Positions 16,244 to 23,613 of a stretch of 64,000 nt of DNA are shown here, piece after piece (position 1 is the first letter of the stretch; each line of letters begins with the position of its first letter). Below the pieces are notes generated by a model. The model saw only the letters and a list, made by a program, of their open reading frames with translations, did not search any database and was not told where the DNA came from. The stretch is from positions 17,013 through 81,012 of the forward strand of contig NZ_JBGSLK010000007.1 in the NCBI RefSeq assembly GCF_041740695.1, written 5' to 3'. Both the position numbers and the translations under genes were made by a program. The DNA is from Haliscomenobacter sp041740695. GTDB lineage: Bacteria; Bacteroidota; Bacteroidia; Chitinophagales; Saprospiraceae.

Positions 16244-16630
16244 ATGAGCACAACGACAAACAGCAGCTCCAAGTTGAGCAGAATGTTGGGGATGAAATGC
16301 CCCAATTGTGGCGAAGGTGACCTTTTTCCCACGCCCACTTTTTCCTTCAAACGCCCTTTGGACATGCACGAAAAGTGCCCCAACTGCCAAATGTCCTATT
16401 TCCCTGAACCCGGCTTTTATTACGGGGCCATGTTCATTTCCTACATCACCTCAGGCTTTTTTTCCATTGGTTTTGTGATGCTCTTGCACTGGGTGCTCAA
16501 CCTGAGTATCGAGTTGTCCTTTGCCATCCTAATCGCTATCTCTGCGCTGTTTTATGTATTTGTTTTCCGCATTTCCCGCTCGATTTGGCTGGGATTGATG
16601 GCTAATACGAAATTGCAGGGTAAAATTTAG
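16244..16630 (+). CDS. DUF983 family membrane protein with zinc-ribbon motif
   Basis: The 128-residue protein has two CPNC motifs (MKCPNCGEGDLF and EKCPNCQMSYFPEPGFYYGA), then two transmembrane helices (about 58-85 and 92-110). This arrangement is the mark of DUF983; the four cysteines probably bind zinc. Members are common in Bacteroidota and alphaproteobacteria, at times near cytochrome oxidase genes, with no proven role. The ATG at 16244 is preferred; an in-frame ATG at 16199 would add 15 residues without family likeness. The Crp-like gene follows after 8 bp, suggesting co-transcription. Confidence 0.82.
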   Translation: MSTTTNSSSKLSRMLGMKCPNCGEGDLFPTPTFSFKRPLDMHEKCPNCQMSYFPEPGFYYGAMFISYITSGFFSIGFVMLLHWVLNLSIELSFAILIAISALFYVFVFRISRSIWLGLMANTKLQGKI

Positions 16631-16638
16631 GACTCAAT

Positions 16639-17280
16639 ATGCTGGATGAGCAGATTTTAGAACTCGTACGCAAGCATTTTCCCAACATTGCGGAAAAAGC
16701 GCTGCAAGAAGAAATTGCCACTGTGGGCAAACTCACTGAGTTTTCGGCAGGTACAGTGATCATGGACGTAGGCCAGTACGTCAAACTGGTTCCCTTGGTC
16801 ATTGAGGGAGCCATCAAGGTATCTCGTGAAGACGAGGATGGCCACGAGCTTTTTTTGTACTATCTGCAAGGAGGACAAACCTGTTCCATGTCCTTCACCT
16901 GCTGCATGATGAACAAAAAAAGTGAAATCCGCACCATCGCTGAGGAAAATACCAAAATGATCGGCATTCCCATCCGCTACGTGGACGAATGGATGACGAA
17001 GTACCAAAGTTGGAAAAACTTCGTCATGCAAACCTACGATTACCGCATGATGGAACTGGTGCGCACCATCGACAGCATCGCTTTTCACCACATGGACGAG
17101 CGCTTGTTGGCGTATTTGGACAAAAAAGCGAAAGCTACCCATTCCAAAGTGATCACGGCCACCCATCAGGAAATTGCCTACGACCTGAATGCCTCGCGCG
17201 AAGCGGTTTCTCGCCTGCTCAAACAGTTGGAAAACGATGGCCAAGTAAAACTGGGGCGCAACAAAATTGAGTTGATTTAA
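16639..17280 (+). CDS. Crp/Fnr family transcriptional regulator
   Basis: The 213-residue protein has an N-terminal cyclic-nucleotide-binding-type beta-roll (about 20-120) and a C-terminal helix-turn-helix with THQEIAYDLNASREAVSRLL (about 170-190). The beta-roll holds QGGQTCSMSFTCCMMN, a cysteine-rich stretch often seen in Bacteroidota members; the residues of E. coli Crp that bind cAMP are not evident, so the ligand is unknown. It follows the DUF983 gene by 8 bp. A 200-bp palindrome begins just after its stop. Confidence 0.88.
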   Translation: MLDEQILELVRKHFPNIAEKALQEEIATVGKLTEFSAGTVIMDVGQYVKLVPLVIEGAIKVSREDEDGHELFLYYLQGGQTCSMSFTCCMMNKKSEIRTIAEENTKMIGIPIRYVDEWMTKYQSWKNFVMQTYDYRMMELVRTIDSIAFHHMDERLLAYLDKKAKATHSKVITATHQEIAYDLNASREAVSRLLKQLENDGQVKLGRNKIELI

Positions 17281-17286
17281 ACCCAT

Positions 17287-17493
17287 ACTACTGGACATTT
17301 TGCTCGGAGGACATGAATAGCCCCTGGCTTTAGCCTGGGGTCGGAAAACGCCTCTTGATCGGGCTTTAGCCCAAATCTAAATCAAACAAGGGCTAAAGCC
17401 CAAATCGGAGGTTATTGCGCCAACCCCAGGCTAAAGCCAGGGGCTATTCATGTGCCCTCCGCGTCTGAAAAACAAAAATGTCCATTAGTGTAG
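17287..17493. repeat. 207-bp nested palindrome between convergent genes
   Basis: Outer arms (ctactggacatttt and aaaatgtccattagtgtag) enclose gcccctggctttagcctggg and its inverse ccaggctaaagccaggggc, which in turn enclose gggctttagccc and gggctaaagccc. The element fills the whole gap between two stop codons. The ctttag/ctaaag centres resemble the short palindromes near 1.4 kb. Confidence 0.85.
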
Positions 17494-17494
17494 T

Positions 17495-18811
17495 TTAGAC
17501 TTTGATGTAGATTTTGTTGCGGTACAAGATCCAGCAAGCGCCCAAAATCAACAATACATTGCAGATCGCCCAGGCCAGGGAGGCATTCATCGGCGACAAG
17601 AAGGTCACAAAACTGTGCTGGTACAACCAGGCACCCAAACCAATTGGTTCACCGTCTGGCCCCCCGACTTTGATGGTGCCCAACAGACGAGCCACTACGC
17701 CCGATAGCACAAAAGCAAAAAGTGCATTGACCCCATACACCTGAAAAGGTTTGATCCAGCCCTTCCAGCCCTTGATGTCGACCAACCAATAAATGGTCCC
17801 CAAAAACAACAGCGAGATGCCCGCCATGTACACCACGTAGGAGCTGGTCCAGATTTTTTTATTCAGCGGAAACACCTCATTCCAGATCAAACCCAGTGCA
17901 AAAAGCAGCGACCCTACCGCCAATAAACCATTGACCTTTTCATGATCCGTTTTTGAAGTGCGCAGCCACTCTCCGGTTAGCATCCCGGCGATACCTGTAC
18001 CAATCGCTGGAATGGTGCTCAATAAACCTTCGGGATCCCAAGTTTTGACGGCTGCCCAAAGGTGGTTGGTGCTGAAAATTGCCCGGTCCAGCCAGGCACC
18101 GAGGTTTGTTTCAGCTTCCAGGTTGGGCGCAATTCCGCCTGGCACTGGCACCAGGGTCATCAGCGCCCAATACACCAGCAGCAAAACAATTCCCGTCAGC
18201 AACTGCATCCGTGGACTGGCTTTTAAAAACAAAAATCCACAAGCAAGGTAGACCAGTCCAATGCGCTGCAACACCCCAGGAAAACGCATATGGCTAAAAT
18301 CGTAATAAAAGATGCCAATAAGCGCCATTCCAGCTGCCGCTGCTAGCGCCAGATAAGAGATCCATTTGCGGCGTTGTTGCCAGAGCTCGGTTTTAAACTG
18401 GGTCTGATTCAGTACCTCGCGGATGAATACCGAGATCATCGCAATGGCCATCAGAACCAGGTGCACAATGTACCAGGGACTACTTTTGTCTTTAAAATAA
18501 AAATTCGGATGAGCGGTCAGAAACAGACCAATGCCGATGATGATCAAGGAACGGCTGACAATTTTATAGTAGATTTTACGCAAATCTTCGCCCTGATCCT
18601 TGCGCTTGCCCAAAGCCAGTGGAATCGCCACCCCGACCATAAACAAAAAGAAAGGAAAAACCCAGTCCGTAGGTGTACACCCATGCCAATCCGCATGCAA
18701 TAAAGGCCTATAAACATTGCCCCAATCACCAGGGTTGTTGACCAGGATCATGCCAGCGATGGTGAGCCCACGCATGACATCGAGGGAAAGAAGGCGGGTA
18801 GATGTTTGCAT
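17495..18811 (-). CDS. HGSNAT/NagX-like multi-pass membrane protein
   Basis: The 438-residue protein starts with RLLSLDVMRGLTIAGMILVN, the conserved opening of the acyltransferase-3-like family that holds lysosomal heparan-alpha-glucosaminide N-acetyltransferase and bacterial NagX (DUF5009), and has about eleven transmembrane helices. Family members move acetyl groups across the membrane onto terminal amino sugars; the bacterial substrate is not proven. Length is typical. It is convergent with the Crp-like gene across a palindrome and has no co-directional neighbour close by. Confidence 0.8.
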   Translation of the reverse strand: MQTSTRLLSLDVMRGLTIAGMILVNNPGDWGNVYRPLLHADWHGCTPTDWVFPFFLFMVGVAIPLALGKRKDQGEDLRKIYYKIVSRSLIIIGIGLFLTAHPNFYFKDKSSPWYIVHLVLMAIAMISVFIREVLNQTQFKTELWQQRRKWISYLALAAAAGMALIGIFYYDFSHMRFPGVLQRIGLVYLACGFLFLKASPRMQLLTGIVLLLVYWALMTLVPVPGGIAPNLEAETNLGAWLDRAIFSTNHLWAAVKTWDPEGLLSTIPAIGTGIAGMLTGEWLRTSKTDHEKVNGLLAVGSLLFALGLIWNEVFPLNKKIWTSSYVVYMAGISLLFLGTIYWLVDIKGWKGWIKPFQVYGVNALFAFVLSGVVARLLGTIKVGGPDGEPIGLGAWLYQHSFVTFLSPMNASLAWAICNVLLILGACWILYRNKIYIKV

Positions 18812-18867
18812 CTGTTGAAGGGTTGAAGGATTTGTGGGGGAAAAATAAGGAAAGGGTTCCAGAGTTC

Positions 18868-18962
18868 CAAGCTGACAGCTTTCAGCAATGAGCTGTCAGC
18901 CATCAGCAGATTGTCGTTGGCTGAAAGATGATAGCTGATTGCTCATAGCTGAAAGCTGATTG
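18868..18962. repeat. agctgaaagctgat-word palindrome
   Basis: About 95 bp are built of agctga/tcagct words that are loosely inverted around the centre (gctgacagctttcagc ... gctgaaagctgatt). It lies between two divergent genes. No second copy is in the window. Confidence 0.65.
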
Positions 18963-19010
18963 CAACCTCCCGAGATTTCCTTTGTCTTTGATTCAAAAAA
19001 ACTCTACAAT

Positions 19011-19685
19011 ATGAAAATTGCTCATTTTCGCACATTCCTTTTATTGCTGGTCGTATGTTGGTACAGTTCAGCAATGGCTCAAAACTATAACAATGGCCCC
19101 GCCATCACTGGTCAGGGTGAAATTGTGAAGAAAAAACTGAATGTGGACAATTTCCACAGCCTCGGTTTAGGCATCCATGCCACCGTTTATTTGACTCAAG
19201 GCAGCAGCCATTCCGTTGAAATTGAAGCGCAACAGAACATAATCGACAACCTGGAGCTGGAAGTAGAAAATGGTTCCTGGAACATCAAGGGCAAAAAAAG
19301 AATCAAGGATTACAAAGACGTGGTGATCCACATCACCATGCCCACGGTGAAAGCCCTTTCAATTGGCGGCTCTGGTAAAATCGTTGGCAAAAACGAATTC
19401 AAAAACCTGGAAGAACTGAAGGTTTCCATCGGCGGCAGTGGCGAGGTTTCTCTGGCTGGTTCAGCAACCGCAACCAGCATCAGCATTGCCGGAAGCGGCA
19501 AGGTAGACGTACGCCAATTGGGCAGCGGCAGCAGCAAAGTCAGCATCGCGGGCAGCGGTGATGCTTATGTAGATGCCAAAGACAAATTGACCGTTTCGAT
19601 TGCTGGCTCAGGCAGCGTGTTTTACTCTGGGAAACCGAGTGTAAAAACCAGTGTAGCCGGGTCGGGGAAAGTAGAATCATTGTAA
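19011..19685 (+). CDS. Head-GIN (DUF2807) domain secreted protein
   Basis: The 224-residue protein has a signal peptide (about 1-24, ending SSAMAQ) and a long beta-helix of repeated G-S-G turns (IGGSGKI, IGGSGEV, IAGSGKV, IAGSGDAYV, IAGSGSVFY, VAGSGKVESL), which is the DUF2807/head-GIN fold. It is an exported envelope protein; some family members are thought to be auto-transporter-like adhesins, but its function is unknown. The ATG at 19011 is chosen because it starts the signal peptide; the longer in-frame start lies inside the upstream palindrome. Confidence 0.82.
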   Translation: MKIAHFRTFLLLLVVCWYSSAMAQNYNNGPAITGQGEIVKKKLNVDNFHSLGLGIHATVYLTQGSSHSVEIEAQQNIIDNLELEVENGSWNIKGKKRIKDYKDVVIHITMPTVKALSIGGSGKIVGKNEFKNLEELKVSIGGSGEVSLAGSATATSISIAGSGKVDVRQLGSGSSKVSIAGSGDAYVDAKDKLTVSIAGSGSVFYSGKPSVKTSVAGSGKVESL

Positions 19686-19704
19686 TACCAGTACGGAGTA
19701 AATA

Positions 19705-19963
19705 TAAGTCATCCCGAATTCTGACTTCCCAACCGCGGCAGCGGTTGAATCTTGAATAGCCGCGGTCGTCCGCGGGTTTAGCCGTTTTGCGCCGCTTTGC
19801 AACCGCGGTAGCGGTTGAATTTTGCCCAGATTTGTTCAACCGCTACCGCGGTTGTGGCACATTCCGCCGGGTATTTCACCGCGGACGACCGCGGCTATTC
19901 AAAATTAAATCACTCCGTGATTCTAATTACTTTCTTGAAATTAAAATTCGGGATGACTCATGT
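19705..19963. repeat. Nested ~260-bp palindromic element, copy 1
   Basis: The terminal inverted repeats contain agtcatcccgaatt / aattcgggatgact; inside are aaccgcggcagcggttgaat, tagccgcggtcgtccgcgg, and a central aaccgcggtagcggttgaa facing ttcaaccgctaccgcggttg. A second copy of the same architecture is at 55958-56230. It lies between two genes on the same strand and has no coding capacity of its own. Confidence 0.9.
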
Positions 19964-19982
19964 CAATAGATCATTTATTGCT

Positions 19983-20498
19983 ATGAAAAAAAGTTTGCCT
20001 CTATCAATGCAGTTTATGCTACTCGGAGTGTTGGGCTTTTTGTATGCTTGCCAGCCGGAAAAAGTTGATTTTGAGGCCGAAAAACAAAAATTACTTAGCT
20101 TGCACCAGGCACAGCAATACGCCCATCTACAAAAAAATGTTGAAGCCTTTATCTCACAGTTTGATCAAAAAATGCTTTCCGTAAACCATGGTAAAATCAC
20201 AACCATGAGCCCTGAAGCTGCCCGCCCCCGGATCCAAAGTTATTTCGATCAGGTCAGCTTTAAAAAATGGGCCGATGTCAGTCCGCCGAGAATTGAGTTT
20301 TCCGATGATGGATCCATGGCCTACATGGTGGTAGATAAAATGGTGATTTTGACCTATCTCGATGAAAAAAAGCAGACTATAGAAGAAAGCACCAATTTTG
20401 CCTGGGTCAGCATCTGCAAAAAGCAGCCCGATGGCAAATGGAAGATTGTTTGTAATGTCTCTACTAATGAACCAGAAGTCAAAAAAATTCTAGAATAA
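19983..20498 (+). CDS. NTF2-like (SnoaL/DUF4440-type) lipoprotein
   Basis: The 171-residue product has a lipoprotein signal peptide (LLGVLGFLYAC, Cys about 20). The mature part has long N-terminal helices and a late strand pattern (MAYMVVDKMVILTYLDE, ESTNFAWVSICKKQPDGKWKIV) like the SnoaL/DUF4440 fold. Most such proteins bind small ligands; no catalytic residues can be claimed. Longer in-frame starts lie inside the upstream palindromic element, so the ATG at 19983 is used. Confidence 0.7.
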   Translation: MKKSLPLSMQFMLLGVLGFLYACQPEKVDFEAEKQKLLSLHQAQQYAHLQKNVEAFISQFDQKMLSVNHGKITTMSPEAARPRIQSYFDQVSFKKWADVSPPRIEFSDDGSMAYMVVDKMVILTYLDEKKQTIEESTNFAWVSICKKQPDGKWKIVCNVSTNEPEVKKILE

Positions 20499-20563
20499 TC
20501 CAAGCGCATTACCCGCCAAAAATATGATTTGTAAAAACTTTTTGGAAAAACTATAGGTTATGC

Positions 20564-22672
20564 TCAACTAATTCTACTCCAAGCCTTCCTTGCCTTACTC
20601 TCCTTTGCCAATTGTACGCCTAAAATCTCATGTTCCGGGCGTTTAAAATAGGGGTCGTCATCCAATATTCGTGCAGCTACTTCCCGGGCCGCATGCAGAA
20701 TTTTTCCATCCTTGGCCAAATCAGCCAGGCGGAGGTTGACGATACCACTCTGTTGGGTGCCTTCAATGTCGCCGGGGCCACGTAGCTTGAGGTCGGCTTC
20801 TGCGATTTCGAAGCCATTGTTGGTTCGCACCATCGTTTGGATGCGCTCTTTGCTATCCTTACTCAATTTAAAACTCGACATCAACAAACAATAAGATTGC
20901 TCGCCACCACGCCCCACCCGGCCGCGCAACTGATGCAATTGCGAAAGGCCAAAACGCTCGGTATTCTCCACAACCATCACCGTAGCGTTGGGCACATTTA
21001 CCCCTACTTCGATAACGGTGGTAGCCACCATGATGTTGGTTTCTCCGCGTACAAAACGTTGCATTTCAAATTCCTTATCCGCCGCCTTCATCTTGCCATG
21101 AACGATGCTGATCTGGAAATCCGGGAGTGGAAACTCACGCGAAATGACTTCATATCCCGTCATCAGGTTTTGCAAGTCTAGTTTTTCAGACTCCTCAATC
21201 ATCGGGTACACGATGTACACCTGCCGCCCCAGCGCAATCTGCTCGCGCATAAACCCGATCACCCTCAGGCGATGGTTTTCGGTACGGTGCAAGGTGACAA
21301 TATCCTTCCGCCCCGGTGGCAATTCGTCAATGACCGATACGTCCAAATCCCCATACAAAGTCATGGCCAGGGTACGGGGAATCGGGGTGGCGGTCATTAC
21401 CAACACATGCGGCGGAAATGGTTTGGTCTTTTTCCACAAGGCAGCCCTTTGCGCAACGCCAAAGCGGTGTTGCTCATCGGTGATGGCCAGGGCCAGGTTT
21501 TTGAATACCACCCAATCTTCAATCAAGGCATGAGTACCAATCAGGATATGGATTTCACCTGCGGCGAGCCGTTCCAAAATATGTTTTCGCGCTTTCCCTT
21601 TGATGCTACCCGATAAAAAAGCGACTTCTACCGGGGAATCCTGCAAATAATTGCTGATCGAGATAAAGTGTTGCTGTGCCAAAATCTCGGTAGGCGCCAT
21701 CATACAGGTTTGAAAGCCATTGTCCAGTGCCATCAGCATCGCCAAAAGCGCCACCATGGTTTTCCCGCTCCCTACATCACCTTGAATCAGGCGGTTCATT
21801 TGGACACCCATTCCCAAGTCGCGGCGAATTTCCTTGAGCACCTTTTTTTGGGCATTGGTCAGTTCAAAAGGCAATTTGTTTTGGTAAAAATTGTTGAAGT
21901 ACTCGCCAATTTTTTCAAATACGTAGCCCTTCACTTCATCCTTGCGGCGGCGTTTGATTTGCAACAAGCGCAGTTGCATGAAAAAAAGCTCCTCAAACTT
22001 GAGTCGATTGCTGGCTGCTTTGAGTTCATCCTCGGTACGGGGGAAGTGAATCAAAAGCATCGCTTCAAAATGACTCGGGAAATGGAACTTTTTGACGATG
22101 TAATTTGGTAATGTCTCCGGAAGCTGAGCAGGCTCCAGTTTTTCCAGCAAAGTTTTGAGCAATCGCCGACGGCTTTTAGCGTCCAAACCTTGTGCATTCA
22201 GCTTTTCGGTACTGGGATAAACGGGTGCAAAAGCAGTGGCAGTTTGGGTGTTTTCGGTGGAGACCACTTCCATTTCAGGATGTGGAATCGAAAAAGAGTC
22301 CATGAACGCATTGACTCGACCGTAAATCACATATTCCTGGCCAATCACCAATTGTTTTTGCAACCAGGAAATTCCGGTAAACCAAACCAGGGAAATCACC
22401 CCACTTTCATCGCGAAATTGGCCAACCAGGCGGGTTTTGCGGCCTTCTCCTTCGGTACTGAAGCGGCGCAAGACTCCCTTGAGTTGTACGTTGCCACTGT
22501 CCTCAGTAAGGTCAGCAATGCGGTGGAATTGGGTTTTGTCGATGTACCGGCTGGGATAGGCCAACAGCAAATCTGCGAAAGTAGCGATACCGAGCTCTTT
22601 ACGCAGCAATTCACCTTTTTTGGGGCCAACCCCTTTGAGGTATTCAATTGGGCTATCCAGAATATACAGCAT
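20564..22672 (-). CDS. recG: ATP-dependent DNA helicase RecG
   Basis: The 702-residue protein has the full RecG layout: an N-terminal wedge/OB domain (opening SPIEYLKGVGPKKGELLRKE), then the superfamily-2 helicase core with Walker A GDVGSGKT, DEQH box, MTATPIPRTLAMTLYGDLD (motif III region), and motif VI with QLRGRVGRG. RecG reverses stalled replication forks and migrates branched DNA. Length is normal and no key residue is missing. An inverted repeat of 117 bp lies just upstream. Confidence 0.96.
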   Translation of the reverse strand: MLYILDSPIEYLKGVGPKKGELLRKELGIATFADLLLAYPSRYIDKTQFHRIADLTEDSGNVQLKGVLRRFSTEGEGRKTRLVGQFRDESGVISLVWFTGISWLQKQLVIGQEYVIYGRVNAFMDSFSIPHPEMEVVSTENTQTATAFAPVYPSTEKLNAQGLDAKSRRRLLKTLLEKLEPAQLPETLPNYIVKKFHFPSHFEAMLLIHFPRTEDELKAASNRLKFEELFFMQLRLLQIKRRRKDEVKGYVFEKIGEYFNNFYQNKLPFELTNAQKKVLKEIRRDLGMGVQMNRLIQGDVGSGKTMVALLAMLMALDNGFQTCMMAPTEILAQQHFISISNYLQDSPVEVAFLSGSIKGKARKHILERLAAGEIHILIGTHALIEDWVVFKNLALAITDEQHRFGVAQRAALWKKTKPFPPHVLVMTATPIPRTLAMTLYGDLDVSVIDELPPGRKDIVTLHRTENHRLRVIGFMREQIALGRQVYIVYPMIEESEKLDLQNLMTGYEVISREFPLPDFQISIVHGKMKAADKEFEMQRFVRGETNIMVATTVIEVGVNVPNATVMVVENTERFGLSQLHQLRGRVGRGGEQSYCLLMSSFKLSKDSKERIQTMVRTNNGFEIAEADLKLRGPGDIEGTQQSGIVNLRLADLAKDGKILHAAREVAARILDDDPYFKRPEHEILGVQLAKESKARKAWSRIS

Positions 22673-22689
22673 ATTTTTTGCTGATTGGT

Positions 22690-22806
22690 AACGCAGAAAA
22701 ATTAACTTCCCGATTTGGGTTTTGAATAGGAAGTCGAACGGTTCATTTCAAGTGAGCTTCCTATTCAAAACCCTCAAAAAAAATCGGGAAGTAATTTTTT
22801 GCGTCA
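22690..22806. repeat. 117-bp palindrome between recG and rbfA
   Basis: Arms aacgcagaaaaatta-acttcccgattt and aaatcgggaagt-aattttttgcgt enclose ggttttgaataggaag and its inverse cttcctattcaaaacc. It fills the divergent recG/rbfA gap close to the recG start. No second copy is seen here. Confidence 0.8.
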
Positions 22807-22935
22807 GACTTATAAAAGTAATTTGCAAATTAAGCACGAATTGCGAAATTTGCATTCTTTTTGTTGATTTTTGTGCTAAGATTTATGTTTTCGCACAAAA
22901 ATAAAACATAAATTTGATTAAAACTTAAGGTAGGG

Positions 22936-23310
22936 ATGGAAACGATTAAACAAAAACAAGTAGCGGAATTGGTGAAGCGGAATTTCAGCCTGGTGCTGCA
23001 AGATGAGGGAAGCTACATTTACGGCGCCACCCCTTTAGTAACGGTTACCAATGTCAAAGTATCCTCTGATCTCAGTCAAGCTAAAATTTACCTCAGCGTA
23101 TACAATACCGAAAACAAACAAGAAGTACTGCTGGAAATGGCGGAGGAAAAATCACGCCTGAAACAGTCCCTCGGCCATCGCCTGCGCAAATTGGTGCGCC
23201 GAATTCCGGATGTAGATTTTTATTTGGATGATACCCTGGATGAGATGTACCGCATCGATGCCATGTTTGGTCGCCTGCGCGCCGACAACCAAATGGGCGA
23301 AGAGGAGTAG
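22936..23310 (+). CDS. rbfA: 30S ribosome-binding factor RbfA
   Basis: The 124-residue protein matches RbfA: METIKQKQVAELVKRNFSLVL at the start, VTVTNVKVSSDLSQAKIYLSVY (KH-like strand), and the ending LVRRIPDVDFYLDDTLDEMYRID. It helps mature the 5' end of 16S rRNA and the 30S subunit. A -7-like taaatttg box stands 20 bp before the start. Its TAG stop is followed at once by a tandem 27-bp repeat. Confidence 0.95.
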   Translation: METIKQKQVAELVKRNFSLVLQDEGSYIYGATPLVTVTNVKVSSDLSQAKIYLSVYNTENKQEVLLEMAEEKSRLKQSLGHRLRKLVRRIPDVDFYLDDTLDEMYRIDAMFGRLRADNQMGEEE

Positions 23311-23470
23311 CGGCAACCCTACGTGGTTGCCGAGCAAGGGCAACCCTATGTGGTTGCCGAGCAAGGGCAACCCTACGTGGTTGCCGAGCAAGGGCAACCC
23401 TACGTGGTTGCCGAGCAAGGGCAACCACATAGGGATGCCCCAACAGGGATGCCCCAACAGGGTTGCCCTA
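23311..23470. repeat. Four tandem 27-bp units with internal palindromes, plus degenerate tail
   Basis: Units at 23314, 23341, 23368 and 23395 each read caacccta-cgtggttgccg-agcaaggg with one base changed in the second. Each holds the small palindrome gcaaccctacgtggttgc. A tail of related words (accacatagggatgcccc, caacagggttgcccta) follows. Related single copies lie at 49955-49990 and 52155-52194. The units have no spacers, so this is not a CRISPR array. Confidence 0.9.
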
Positions 23471-23517
23471 ACATATTTTTATACTTTCCCCGACGAAAAT
23501 CACAAAGCATCCTTCCA

Positions 23518-23611
23518 CAATTCGGTTAAGCACGTATTTTTACCCTTAAGTACCAGATCACAATTAATGATCTGGTACTTATTAACGTTAAAGCTGTTTA
23601 AACCGAATTAA
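23518..23611. promoter_or_regulatory. Nested inverted repeat in the leader of the metalloprotease gene
   Basis: A perfect 13-bp stem aagtaccagatca / tgatctggtactt (23548-23580) lies inside outer arms aattcggttaa / ttaaaccgaatt, the latter ending 3-4 bp before the ATG at 23614. It may be a 5' leader hairpin that controls translation, or an intergenic palindrome of the kind seen elsewhere. Confidence 0.55.
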
Positions 23612-23613
23612 GT

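Noticed and set aside
19815..19982. 56-residue N-terminal extension of the NTF2-like lipoprotein
   Set aside because: It comes from the nested palindromic element; the lipoprotein signal begins at 19983.
23311..23470. CRISPR-like array
   Set aside because: The 27-bp units are directly joined with no spacers, and no cas gene is near.
23228..23611. Repeat-containing proteins in both strands over the tandem array (GNPTWLPSK and ALARQPRRV repeats)
   Set aside because: These are translations of the 27-bp tandem repeat that overlap rbfA in other frames; no start or family supports them.
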